Below, piece by piece: positions 21,935 through 33,045 of a DNA stretch of 64,000 nt. The DNA is from Bolinopsis microptera. Lineage: Eukaryota > Ctenophora > Tentaculata > Lobata > Bolinopsidae. The DNA lies in the NCBI RefSeq assembly GCF_026151205.1, contig NC_087076.1, forward strand, positions 16,401,919-16,465,918, in the 5' to 3' direction. The notes beneath the pieces are model-generated. The model ran no database searches. It was not told the DNA's origin and worked only from the letters and a program-made list of their open reading frames with translations. The stretch's first letter is position 1, and each line of letters opens with the position of its first letter. Made by a program: the position numbers and the translations under genes.

Positions 21935-22321
21935 GAGAAAATGGGTAATGATACAAGTAGTTCTAGGTAAATTTTGCCAAGCGTAAGTAAATTTTGCCAG
22001 TGAAACTTTAGCTAGAATAATGATACGAGGGGCAATATCAGAGTTGTAAATGTGTGACTAGGTCTATATCGACATTTCAATCATTTTATCATTGAAAGCA
22101 AAATTATGAATAAAATCAAAGTAGAAGATCAACTTACAGCGTGTTTGAGGGTGTTGCTGCCCAGTGCAAGCACTTGGCGAGAGGAGCCTAACTCAAGGGT
22201 GAACTTCAGGAACCCCAGCGTACCCGCATACCAGGAGATCGGCTGTACTTCCTAGCCCTCATGCCATCGTACATGCCTAAAATTATTTGTTATATAGTAG
22301 TGTCGAAAGTATTAAAACTAA

Positions 22322-23470
22322 TATTCCAGGTTTAAGGAAATCTCAACAGTCACAAAATCACACACCACACAACATAACTTAGTATTAGTAAACTATCTAA
22401 ACAACATGAAGCATTCACTCAATAAACTTCTAAGTTACGAAAGCACTTCAAAACTAATAATTACCGACCACTTTTGAAATCGGAAAATTTTCACTGCCAG
22501 ACCTGCTACTAGTTTACTGATAATACTCCTGGCCATCGCTCAATTAAAGCCTTATCAGCACAACACGCACAATCACATATCATCAACGTAGCTGATCTCA
22601 ACGCATCATAATAACAACCACGCGCACACACACCCACTTACCACTACACAGTACCACACAGAGCCCAGCAATCAATTCAAATAACGCCTAGCTGATTTTG
22701 ATAGAATAACATCGTGAGCCAGCGTGATGAATTGTTTTAATCTTAATCGAAGTTAAACGGCTGCAACCCTGACTTTTTAACTAAAAGATAAGAGACGTAT
22801 ATATTAGGACATTTGCAATCTGATAAAATTTAAAGTTTTGGTGTGTGAATTAAAGCTTGATGTGAGAATTGGTGTGGAAATAAAGAGATTCACTTTATTA
22901 CATCATATATCTTAATTAAGTGACAGTAAGTATTATTATTTTAACTACAGATTATATTATTTCAGTTAGTATTGACATGAATGTTACGATTTCAGTTTAT
23001 TTATATATTATATTGTCAATAAACCGGTTTCAAAGCCCTTAAGGGTGGCCCTCGGGTCTTTAAAACAAAACATGTTCGGTGGGACAGTAGGAATGTGGGA
23101 CAATCTATGTAATAGAAATAAAATCGTAATCACGCAACGGTGAATAAAGGTAGCTTGGGAGATCTTCAACTACTGTAACAACAATTTAAAAGCTATAGAA
23201 CTGGTTGAAAGTGATCCTTGGCTGAAAGACAGATACTTGAGAGTCACTCATCATGAAATGTCACTTAAACCTCTCGAAATTGCAGAGAAGGTCTACTCAT
23301 TTATCAGAGCTACTCTAACCGTTCATATTATTATTAATATTAAACTTAAAGAATACATTCATAATATAACTGATTAAGGCGAATCAAAAGGATTTAAAAA
23401 TCGTCCCAAACATGCTTTCAATGTGTACAGGAATTCTACGGACAAATGGAAGAAATTGTTTTCGGTCACC
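22322..23470. other. non-coding DNA with one unidentified open stretch
   Basis: Mostly AT-rich sequence between two head-to-head LINEs. At 23,143-23,375 one plus-strand frame stays open for about 78 codons with a protein-like composition (includes ELVESDPWLKDRYL) but no early ATG. A second short open piece follows at about 23,395-23,500. I do not recognise either; they may be pseudoexons or an old transposon. Confidence 0.35.
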
Positions 23471-23718
23471 TTCAATACTGGGACGTTTTCTCAATTGAAA
23501 CTCGATGTAAATCGATGTTTGAATCGTTAATAAATCAATTTTCCGTTGATACGATACCTGCTTTTTAAAATGAATTCAGCGTTAGATGAGTTATATGACG
23601 AAATCGATGATCCTAATTTTAACTACGACTGATTGCAAGTAGAATGCAAAAACTATTCTGATTTATCGATTAAGATCAAAGATTTGTTAATGTTTACCTT
23701 CATTTGTTAATGTTTACC
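23470..23718 (+). repeat. array spacer, left half
   Basis: Matches 3590-3836. It ends with a 22-bp tandem duplication (TTGTTAATGTTTACC) directly before the LINE start at 23,719. The matching right half resumes at 28,666. Confidence 0.75.
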
Positions 23719-23890
23719 TTCTTAGTTTTAATACTTTCAACACTACTATATAACAAATAATTTGAGGTTTTTACTGCGTTTTAAACGACGACCAACAGCT
23801 TTTAGTGGGTTTATCAAGTACTTTTCAGCACTTACCACTATATTTATTTGGTTTGAGTTAAAGTAGAGAGGTCTCAAATCCTTTACAGCA

Positions 23891-25368
23891 ATGGTTATCA
23901 CTGATGTCTATGACAAGATGGAAAAGGAGTTAGAAACGTTAAACGACAGTTTAAAAGGTAAGAAGAAGTTGGATACTATGTATTGGTTTTGTATATTAGA
24001 GCTTTAGCCACAGGTAGGTTGGTCTGCACGGAGCCCCACAGTTTCAATTCCTTGTTTAACTAGCCGTACAGCAAGGATATCCACTGTGCTCACCAGGTTA
24101 GGCACATAACCAACACTACCCTGCTAAAGTTAGCTATATACTATGGTTTTCTCGAAAGTATTTCCTTGTATTTGACTTTCGTCAAGAAAGTACTCTTACT
24201 TTCGGTTAAGATGTTATATAAGCTAGCCTTTATGTGTATAATTGCAGATTCTTTAGACTTACCCACAGGGAATAGCAAGCCGGATATGTTTGAAGTTATA
24301 AAGGAACTATTCAGTTTCAGTAAGAGGGCCCTGTCACTACTGAAGACCAAGTCTATACTAGACACACCTGCACCACAGGAAGGGACAGCTACCGAGGCAC
24401 TAGATATAGTGAGAAAGGAGCTAGCACAATTTAGACAAATTCTCATTGAGCACAATAAAGGTGGTCCAGATATTATACCTGAGATTAAGACCAATCTCGG
24501 ACCCAGTGAGACTCATACTTTAACTCTGGAAGGGCAGAATGAGGCAGATAAGATAACAGAAGAACTCTGGTCCTCAAAGGTGAAGAAACATGTCGCATCA
24601 ATACTGCCCAGCATCCCTATTAAGGGGGTCTCAGGTGTCAAAGAAGGCACAGCAAGGTTAATATTCAAGAACAAGGAACTTATGGAGAAAGCTAAAGATG
24701 CTCTTAGTGTGGACTACAAAGTGTCTGCAAAATCCCACACCGTGACAATGCTTGAACCTAAGCTTACTATGTATGATCTCAAGGGAGATTTTGAGTCATC
24801 TGAAGAATTGCGCCAGAGCATCCTTGATAAGAACAGTTCCATTAAGAGTTTAGTTGAAGATGAGAACAACATTTTCAAGGTTATTTTCCTGGAGAAAAAC
24901 AAGACCTGGGCATGCCTACAAGTGTCAGTGAAAATCAGGCAGTCTATAAGGGAGTCAGGTGACTTTGTACACGCTGATCTTGGACAGTATAAAGTTAAGG
25001 ATAGGTATCATGTAATCCAGTGCTTTGACTGTCAGAGCTTCGGACACATGAGTGGCAGTGATTACTGTAAGTGTAAGAAGTATAATGCCGACCCAGTGTG
25101 CTTCTACTGTGCAGGTGCCCACAAATCGAAAGATTGTGAGAAGAAAACGGCGGGCCGAAGATCTAGTATCAAGTGTACGAACTGTAGCAACAGTAAAGAC
25201 AAGAATGTCAAAGATAAATGCAAGACACATTCTGCAGCTGACAGATTATGCCCATCTTATGTGAGAGAGCAGAGTTATATCATGGCCAGAACGAGCGGAT
25301 GTGAAACATCAAAAAACTCTTATCTCCAGTGGGCAAAGATTCGACAAAGAGAGCTTGGGATAAACTAG
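23891..25368 (+). CDS. L2-type LINE ORF1, zinc-knuckle protein, possibly spliced
   Basis: The main open frame runs from about 24,211 to 25,368. It has an N-terminal helical region, an RRM-like middle and a C-terminal Cys/His array: CFDCQSFGHMSGSDYC, then CFYCAGAHKSKDC, then CTNC. This is an RNA-binding ORF1p, presumed part of the retrotransposition RNP. Without splicing the first ATG is at 24,211 (MLYKLAFM). Alternatively an exon 23,891-23,957 (MVITDVYDKMEKELETLNDS) ends at a GTAAGA donor and joins the acceptor TAATTGCAG at 24,247, restoring the same frame (K-D-S-L-D-L). The unspliced exon frame hits a TAG at about 24,005. Splicing is inferred from sequence alone. Confidence 0.7.
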
Positions 25369-28284
25369 TCTTAGCCACGTTTAATGTTAATCGTCTAGTG
25401 AACAAGACAGTAGAGGTTCTTGAGCACCTAACTGATGAGGGGGTTGATATCTGTTTTCTTCAAGAGACTTTTCTTAAGGAAGCAGATACTGCAAAGCTAC
25501 AAGAGATACGAGATTTTGGTTGGGGTATTTTATCCAACCCAAGGAAGCATCGTAGTGGCGGAGGTATAGGTATGATTTTCAATAAGAACCTTAAGTTGAA
25601 AAGCAACGGTAGAGTCAAGAAGTACAAGTCTTACCAAGTCATGGAAGTCGTACTTGAAACAAATAGTGGGATAATCAGACTTATTGATGTGTATAGACCG
25701 CCTTACACCAAAAAGGCCAGGTACACTGAGTGCCACTTCTTGGAAGAATTCAGTGAATACCTGTGTGATTTGTCCGGTAAGCCAGGAACCCCGGTGATTG
25801 CAGGGGATTTTAATTTACATGTTGAAAGACCTAAAGATCTTTACCCCGCAAAGTTTCTTTCCCTTCTTGATCAGCTTGGTTTCATCCAATGTGTATCACT
25901 AGAAAGAACTCACAATCAAGGAGGAACTCTTGACCTCGTGATAACGACCAAAGTCTTTAAAGACTCTATAACTTCTATCAACATTGTGGAATCTGGGACT
26001 AGATCAGATCATTTTCTTGTTAAATTTGTAGTGTCTGTGAGCCTGAAGACCTCTTTGAATGATACTAGGGTGATGAACTATCGTGATTTTAAAAGTATTG
26101 TGGTTGAGGATTTTAAAACAGATATTTTGGTTTCTGATCTCTGTAAAAGAGATGCTTGGTGCTCTGAGAGTCTTGATGAGTCAGTTAAGATGTACAATAG
26201 TTATTCTATTGGAACTTATGGACAAGCATTGTCCTGTGATCAGTAAGGAGATGTAGAGTGAAGACAAAGGTAAACCTTGGATGGATCAGGATCTGAAAGC
26301 TTTACAGAGGCAGAGGAGAGCAGCTGAGAGAGCCTGGAGGAAAGGCAAGGGACAGAAGGATATTTTTGTCAACCTCAGGAACAAATTTATTGTCATTGAG
26401 CGACAGAAGAGGATTACTTACAATAGAAAAGCCCTCTTAGCCTCTGCGGGAGATACGAAGGCTCTGTACAAGAAAGTTTATAGACTCACGGGTGAAACTA
26501 CCCAAGAAAGGCTACATGGTAATGACACTAAAAAACTTGCAGAAATTTTTAAAGTTTTCTTTGCGGATAAAGTGAATGATATCAGACTTGGGATAGAAGA
26601 AGAAGGAAGTCATCTCGGAGGGAACTTGTCATCGTCAGAGAATCTTGAAAGCACCTATTCAGGGCCATCATTTGATAAATTTCACTCCATCACTAGGCAG
26701 CACCTGTTACACACCATTTCTAAGATGTCTAACAAGTTTTGTAGTCTTGACCCTATTCCAACTTTCATTTTGAAGAAATGCTCTCAGGAGTTGGCACCGA
26801 TCCTCCTGCACATAATAAACGGTTCTATGTTGCAAGGTGTGTTTCCAGCCGAGATGAAGACTGCACTGGTCAAGCCCACTATCAAGAAGAAGAATGATGA
26901 TCCAGATATTCTGAAGAATTACAGACCAGTCTCAAATCTTGCAGTTATGTCTAAACTGATTGAAAAGATTGTACTTGAGCAGTTAAACAATCACTTACAT
27001 TTAAACAGTCTGCATTGCCCAGTTCAGTCTGGATACAGAGCGAACCACAGTTGTGAAACCCTGATGGTCAGGATGGCAGACGATATTCTTAAGGAAGTGC
27101 AGAAGAACAACATTGTGATTGTAGTCCTACTTGATCTCTCTGCTGCTTTCGACACGATTGATCATACAATCCTTCTTAAGAAGCTGGCAAAAGATTTTGG
27201 TATTAAGGACTCTGCATTGAAATGGTTTAGCTCATACCTCTCAGGCAGGTTTTTCAAGGTTAAGGTAGATGACTCATTATCTGACTTCCTGTGTCTGTTG
27301 TTTGGGGTACCCCAGGGCTCTCTATTGGGACCTATCCTGTTCATCTTATACATTAAGCTGCTCCAGGAAATAGCTAGAAAGTATGGTCTTGATATTCAGC
27401 TTTATGCAGATGACTCACAACTTTATATAGCTTTCCACCCGATGAGACCCATGGAGCTGCAGAATGTCACTAGTAGGATCAATGACTGTCTGTCTGAAAT
27501 CAAAGTATGGATGGTTAATAATTTCATGAAACTGAATGAGAGCAAGACAGAATTGTTAGTCATTGGAAAGCCTTTGGTACTGAAGAAGTTTGACCTTGAA
27601 ATAACAATAAAGTTTGGTGACACCATTATTACACCAACTGTATGTAAAAACGATACCTGGAAGAGTCTTGGAGTGTTACTAGATGAATCTCTCAACATGG
27701 AAAGGCAGATTAACAACGTTAGGAAGAACTGTTGCTGGACTATGAACAATCTTAGAACTATCAGAAAGTATCTAGATGAGAGAGTTAAGCTCATGCTGGT
27801 CAAACAACTAATCATATCAAAGCTGGACTATTGTAATGCCCTTTACATGAATCTTTCAAAGACTAGAGTGAAGAAGCTGCAATCTGTTCTAAATGCAGGG
27901 ATACGTTTCATTTACGACATCTATGACAGAAATACTGACTTGTCTCCTTTCTACAAGAAAGCTCATATTCTCTTTGTTGAAAAGAGGATATTTTTCAAAG
28001 TGTGCCTCATCTGTTTCAAAGTGACACATGGATTGGCACCAATGTACCTCCAAGAGTTGGTTCAAATGAACAGAGACGATAAGGCTGTCAAAGAAACCAG
28101 AACAAAAACAGCATGCAACCTTCTTATGAAGATACCTAAGTTCTCTAAATTGAAGGCAACTAGCAGGCGGTTCAGCAACTATGCACCTGAATCATGGAAT
28201 TCTCTCCCTCTTAATGTCCGTAACATCGACAATATTGTCTCTTTTAAGGGTAAGTTAAAGAACTATTTGTATGATCAGCTATAG
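25329..28284 (+). pseudogene. L2-type LINE ORF2: endonuclease and RT with a frameshift
   Basis: The start overlaps the end of ORF1 in another frame. Endonuclease at 25,360-26,060: LATFNVNRL, CFLQETFL, IAGDFNLHVE, SDHFLVKF. A frameshift and stop at about 26,244 interrupt a short linker; the frame resumes before 26,281 (KPWMDQDLK). RT at 26,900-27,450: NYRPVSNL, LLDLSAAFDTIDH, FGVPQGSLLGPILF, YADDSQLY. The C-terminal domain ends in SFKGKLKNYLYD at 28,284, the usual end of L2-clade ORF2. The single visible lesion suggests recent inactivation. Confidence 0.85.
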
Positions 28285-28665
28285 CCTGGTTAAGCTATTT
28301 TTTTGTGGCTTCTAGTCTTTTTTTGTGTTATTTTTTGTTTTCCGAGTATCCACTTCTTGTTTTTCTGGTTTTTATCGGTGTGTCAATAAAATCAATTATG
28401 TAATATGTATACTTTAACCATTTTTTGCGACAGTTAATCTGATATTATCTCTTTAACATTATTTAGTATTTTTTGATTTATGAGACCCGTGTTTTGTTTT
28501 TAACTTTCTGCTCCGAGGAGGAGAGAAAGTTATTTGAGGAGAGCCGCTCAAGAGCCGCTCAGACATGGGCACCGTATTGTGTAAATTATTTAGTTATCTT
28601 TATACAATATCTTTGTCGCATAGTAGCGGGGTAGTAAATACAGTGTTTCGTTTCGTTTCGTTTCG

Positions 28666-30095
28666 TTACCCCAGACTGATAGTTTTTATAAAGACGCTGC
28701 GGCGGAATGACAAGCTGAGCGCCGCCCAGTAAATCAATGCATGATATTCATATACCACCGTACTCTAGCTTCTGCTTCTAGAATTTCGATATCACATTTT
28801 AAATCCGATTATTCATATGTGGTATTATTATACTAGGCAAGTTATTTATACAAAATAACGAATATATTGTTTAGACAACATGAAGAGTCGTTATAGTTAA
28901 ATCAGGGTAAGACAATGAAAATGAAATAATCAACATGTATTTGTAATAACTTTAAGTTTAACGTATGATATGAAAAGGATATGAAGAAGAAATAAGTTAC
29001 CAGCTGAATTCACAAAAAATTACGGGTGACACTGCACACTGGGAGTGATAAATTCAAAATAAATCAGTGCAAAAGAATAAGTTTACGAGGTATTCACCAA
29101 ACCTTTACCAGACTCCGCTCTGTCTTTACTCTTTATCGTACTCGTAGTATATCCATCACGTTGTCAAACATGATTCCTTACGGCTGGGGCTTCATTATTG
29201 CATTTGAAATACAAAAGTATAAACGGTGCAAAAGTTAAAACGGTGTAAAAGTATGTACTGTATGAATTTTGAACTGTGTGAATTTTGCATTTCCTTTATT
29301 ATTATGCTACCTGATATTAAGGGGAGATACACCAAAACCGTTTTTGCTCCGAACATCGATTTTATTTTATATTATTTTTAAATAGACAAAAAGAATAAGA
29401 TTGTACACCTTCAAAAATTTTTAAAAATATTCCCTCATCGAGAAAAAAAAATATTTTTCTTTTTCGAAAATTTTTAAAATTTGGAGAAGTCTGTCACTGT
29501 AATACCGATAGTTCGGCCAATTTAAAAGTTTTTTGGCTGATTTTTTTTACTGAACATTACTTACACTCCGTACTAGAAGCCATTGAAAGGATTATATAAT
29601 TGAACAATTAATGACCAAGTTACAGACCGAACAAGGTCGAAAAAATAAAAATTGGGATTTTTGCCTACCACCAAAGTTGTACATTTCACCACCCGCCCAG
29701 GTCATCAGATATCGCTTCAAAAATTCTTGTGAGTGTAGTTGATGATCATGGCAAGCTTTTTGGAACCGGATTTCTCTCAATTTTGAGTTTTAAGCTATGC
29801 AATGTGGCCTCAAACGACTTAGTAAAATTCATCGTAAAAAAGGGCAAAAAAGGCAGATTTAAGGCTTAAAATGCCTATAACTCAAAAAGTATCAGTTTTT
29901 TTGAAATAATTTTTACAGGATCGTAATCAGCTTGGTAAGACGAATCTTTAGCTATTAGCTATTAGCTTGGTCTCACCTAGTTACATCTTCATGCCAATCA
30001 TCATTGCCTAATTATAAAATGATTTTCTTACAACAGTGTTTTCATAAGTTCAATGTCCACGTTCGCCTCATATAGAACAGAACCTTCTTTTTCTC
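28666..30095 (-). repeat. array spacer right half and 3' flank of GPCR unit 3
   Basis: From 28,666 the spacer continues (CCCAGACTGATAGTTTTTAT), followed by the 3' flank repeat from about 28,975. About 630 bp at 29,315-29,945 (beginning near AAGGGGAGATACACC) have no counterpart in units 1 and 2 and look like an insertion of unknown type that removed the left arm of the conserved hairpin. No real gene is seen. Confidence 0.65.
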
Positions 30096-32666
30096 TTATA
30101 CAGGATGTTTTTTGATGACTTGCCTTGCAACGCCTAACAGACTATGACCAGGCCCGGATGAAAACTTCTCTACTCCCTCACGAATCTTTGTTCTTTCCTC
30201 TTCGACGTTTATTTTCTTGTTCATAAGGATGCAAATCTTTGGTATAAAGATGCTAAAGAGGAAGGCTGTTGAGGTGATGAAGACCACTATAGCACGTAGG
30301 ATAGCTCGAACTTCTGGAGGAGAAAAACCGTAGCCTGCCAGGAACATGATGGAGCACAACAACACCACAAACGTGGCACAAAATATGTTGAGGGACTCTC
30401 TGAAGTTGTGAGGAAACTTTCTCATCTTGAATGCCAGGACCAAAGTAATGAGGAACGATAGACCAGGCAAAACGATTGGGATTACCAGGGTCTTGCTATT
30501 GATGCTATTACACATTAGGTACCAGGGTCTGTGAGACTCTTCCTGGTACCTTTCAAAGGCCCAGCTGGGTCCACGTCCGGTGTAGCTGTCAATGAGAAGG
30601 ATAATGACTGTTATCGCCAGGGTGAGCAAGTTGAAGGCGGTCTGGCCTGTTCTTTTGAGGAGCACACCAAGCTTTGGTGCAGAAAAATGTTGGGCAGCAG
30701 CAAAAATGTCGTAAACCTTAACACACTTATAAAGCAAGTTGGTAGATATCAAGGTAGCAAAAATTGCAAATGAGTAGTACTCCGCTGAGCAAGTTGTGGT
30801 CGAGGGTTTAAGAAGAGGAGTCAAAGCCGTAGGATACCCGATCAGCAAGCTAAGTAGAACCATATAGAGATAGCCGGGGTCAGAAGCTTTGATAACTGGC
30901 CTATCCTCATTTCTAAAGATTACAACACCAAAGACAATGACCATTGACATACCAAGCGGCATACTTGAAGCTCCCACAATAAAGGTTGTTGATTTAGGCT
31001 GAATGTAGATTTCTGGGACCAAGACACAAGCAGTGTTATTTTCAGTGGCTGACATGGAGGGATCACATACTTTGCAAACATTTGTGTCATTTTCGGTGCT
31101 GTATTGGTGAAGATTGCAATCTTCACAGGTCCAACAGCAGGGAAGATATTGGATATTCCGATTAAAACGTCGATGGGTGCCTGGCTGGCAGGTATACGAA
31201 CACGTTTTGTTGTAGCCTGACATGCTTTCCAGAAGACTTTCGTTCATCACTTCTATTCGGTCAACGAATGCCCTTCCTAGAGTCCTGAAAATCTGTGTCT
31301 CAGTTTTGTAGACCCCAATCCTGTACCCAGTGTTGACTGTCTTCTTGAACATCCTGATGGGTATTGTTACATTTTCTTCTAGAGTAACATTCAACGTTTG
31401 ATTCTCATTCACGATTTGGTTGAACAGCTTTGTTTTGTAGTCCATTAAACATCGAGTTCCGCCTGGTAAAACAGGTACTACCATATTTGTAAGAATGGTA
31501 TGAAGAGATTCTAAAACCAACTTAACTCCTCCGACCATGTAAGGAATCCAGCTGGTCAGTTTGCACATCTTTGGCTCATCACCATCTTTTGGACATCTGT
31601 AACTTTGTACCTTCTGATAGAGGTCGTCGATGTAGTCTCTCTTTTTAACCTGTCTCCAATCTTTGTTTAAATCTTTTAGCGTTTGGTCCATTTTAACATT
31701 GAGGAGATCTGGTAGTGGAAGTATGATGGTGTTGTGTCCAGAGGTATTTAGGATTGCTGTATAGCCATTTAGGGAACTGTATCGTCCGTTTGATAATCCA
31801 AGTATGTAGATCTTATCTCGGAATCCTAGATTTCCGACCATCTCTTTTAGCATTGCTCTGGTTGTTGCTGCAGAATTTTGAAGAATAAGTTGAACCCGTG
31901 AAGGGGTCCCGCCAGTTTCATTGTATGTTTGTTTTATCCTTGGAATGTGATCTTTGTATGTGACATCAGTTATTCGTCCACATCCTACCTTTTTGACGTA
32001 GCTGTTGAATATGTGCTCGGCCATATCTTTAGAATATTTGTGGTACCAGATGTCCATATATTGATAACCCATCTTTTCTAAGAATCGAATGGTTATTTCT
32101 GCTTCTTTGACTTCCGTGTCTATCATGGAAAATAGATTTGGATAATTGCTACCTGTCATCAACTCATCATCATTGAACAAATACACGAATGTGGGAATGT
32201 GGAATGATGACATGATAGCAGCAGATCTTTTGGTGTAAACTTTATTGTCGACTCCAGAAACTCCCACGACCTTCTTGTTGCTAGCAAGTGCAGCAGAGAT
32301 TCTTCCTGTGACAGCTGAACTCATGCAAGTGTCATACATCTCGTATCCCAGGGTCTTGTTGAAATCCTTTTTAAATCTTTCATTTTCTTTCTCTATTATC
32401 ATCCTAAGGGCGATGGCCTTCTGGATGCCCCACTCTGAAATCCCAGAGTAAGAACAACTTTGAACTGAGATTTTAGTGCCGTTATCATCGTCTATGTACT
32501 CGAGCTGGCCTATCTGGAACATTCCTCCAATGATGAAGTCTCCGTCTTTTGCAGCAATGGGGGTATCAAGATACCGTACCTGACAAACTCCCTCATCCTC
32601 ACCAGCTACTCCTGGTAAAGTGAGCACCAGGAGGATAAATAGTACAACCTCGGCATGGATAAACAT
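30096..32666 (-). CDS. class C GPCR, array copy 3 (856 aa, intronless)
   Basis: Third array paralogue with the same domain order: signal peptide, Venus-flytrap domain, NCD3G linker (CSYTCQPGTHRRF), seven TM segments and FIPK in TM7. It is more diverged than copies 1 and 2 are from each other; changes cluster in the ligand-binding domain (YTKRS context, SNYPN, GRYSSLNGY), loop 2 and the tail (GPGHSLLG). The start differs: ATG at 32,664-32,666 gives MFIHAEVVLFILLVLTLPG, because roughly 80 bp present upstream of copy 2 are deleted here and an A-to-C change in former upstream sequence made a new ATG. The hydrophobic signal core and LPGVAG cleavage region are kept. No stops or frameshifts, so likely functional. 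Confidence 0.92.
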   Translation of the reverse strand: MFIHAEVVLFILLVLTLPGVAGEDEGVCQVRYLDTPIAAKDGDFIIGGMFQIGQLEYIDDDNGTKISVQSCSYSGISEWGIQKAIALRMIIEKENERFKKDFNKTLGYEMYDTCMSSAVTGRISAALASNKKVVGVSGVDNKVYTKRSAAIMSSFHIPTFVYLFNDDELMTGSNYPNLFSMIDTEVKEAEITIRFLEKMGYQYMDIWYHKYSKDMAEHIFNSYVKKVGCGRITDVTYKDHIPRIKQTYNETGGTPSRVQLILQNSAATTRAMLKEMVGNLGFRDKIYILGLSNGRYSSLNGYTAILNTSGHNTIILPLPDLLNVKMDQTLKDLNKDWRQVKKRDYIDDLYQKVQSYRCPKDGDEPKMCKLTSWIPYMVGGVKLVLESLHTILTNMVVPVLPGGTRCLMDYKTKLFNQIVNENQTLNVTLEENVTIPIRMFKKTVNTGYRIGVYKTETQIFRTLGRAFVDRIEVMNESLLESMSGYNKTCSYTCQPGTHRRFNRNIQYLPCCWTCEDCNLHQYSTENDTNVCKVCDPSMSATENNTACVLVPEIYIQPKSTTFIVGASSMPLGMSMVIVFGVVIFRNEDRPVIKASDPGYLYMVLLSLLIGYPTALTPLLKPSTTTCSAEYYSFAIFATLISTNLLYKCVKVYDIFAAAQHFSAPKLGVLLKRTGQTAFNLLTLAITVIILLIDSYTGRGPSWAFERYQEESHRPWYLMCNSINSKTLVIPIVLPGLSFLITLVLAFKMRKFPHNFRESLNIFCATFVVLLCSIMFLAGYGFSPPEVRAILRAIVVFITSTAFLFSIFIPKICILMNKKINVEEERTKIREGVEKFSSGPGHSLLGVARQVIKKHPV

Positions 32667-33037
32667 TGCAATTGATAACCAATTGTTTGGTTATCAGGAT
32701 CCTTTATTCTTCTACTATCACACATCCAACAGCTTCTTTCTTTGCCATTTAAAATTGTACGCGTCACATTAATGATCACGTACTATAGTTCGACACGTAC
32801 TATATTTCGACACGTGCAGAGGTCTAATACCATTGTACTTTAGTCACGAAACGTGGACATGTGCAATAATTGCGATTGTTTGGTTATAAGGATCCTTTAT
32901 ACTTCTATTATCACACCCACCCGGGCCACCAGCTTCTTTCTTTGCCATTTAATTGGTGATAGTTGGAGGTCACGTACGTATAGATGGTGAACTTTTACTG
33001 TAAGTAACTATTGCTGTGCAATGACTGCATTAGATGA
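32667..33037 (-). promoter_or_regulatory. upstream region of GPCR copy 3
   Basis: Carries the same two TTTGGTTAT(C/A)AGGATCC blocks as copy 2 (about 32,684 and 32,876), including the TGATAACCAA inverted repeat at 32,674-32,699. Copies of ACTATAGTTCGACACG also occur. Regulatory role inferred from conservation only. Confidence 0.4.
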
Positions 33038-33045
33038 GTTAGATG

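Larger units (their letters stand above)
16800..22321 (-). mobile_element. CR1-group LINE with esterase ORF1, near full length, inactive
   Basis: Reads on the minus strand from a 5' leader at 22,279-22,321, also found at the starts of the two L2-type LINEs in this window, through ORF1 (SGNH esterase type) and ORF2 (endonuclease plus RT) to about 16,800. The coding frames are interrupted by only a few lesions, so it died fairly recently. An esterase-bearing ORF1 is characteristic of CR1-group LINEs. The leader contains an intron-like segment (22,137 down to 21,915). Confidence 0.8.
23719..28665 (+). mobile_element. full-length L2-type LINE with (TTTCG)n tail
   Basis: The ends are fixed by comparison with the uninterrupted spacer near 3836: TTACC occurs on both sides (23,714-23,718 and 28,666-28,670) as a candidate target duplication. 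The 5' leader begins TTCTTAGTTTTAATACTTTC and recurs at the starts of two other LINEs here. ORF1 carries CCHC-type zinc clusters and ORF2 endonuclease plus RT. The 3' end is a short (TTTCG)4 microsatellite, as in L2/CR1 elements, with no poly(A). Confidence 0.87.

Noticed and set aside
22279..23762. Inverted ~40-bp repeats as the ends of a 1.4-kb DNA transposon
   Set aside because: The empty-site comparison puts the 23,719 copy at the exact start of a LINE, and the same sequence leads a third LINE at 59,350, so they are LINE leaders facing each other.
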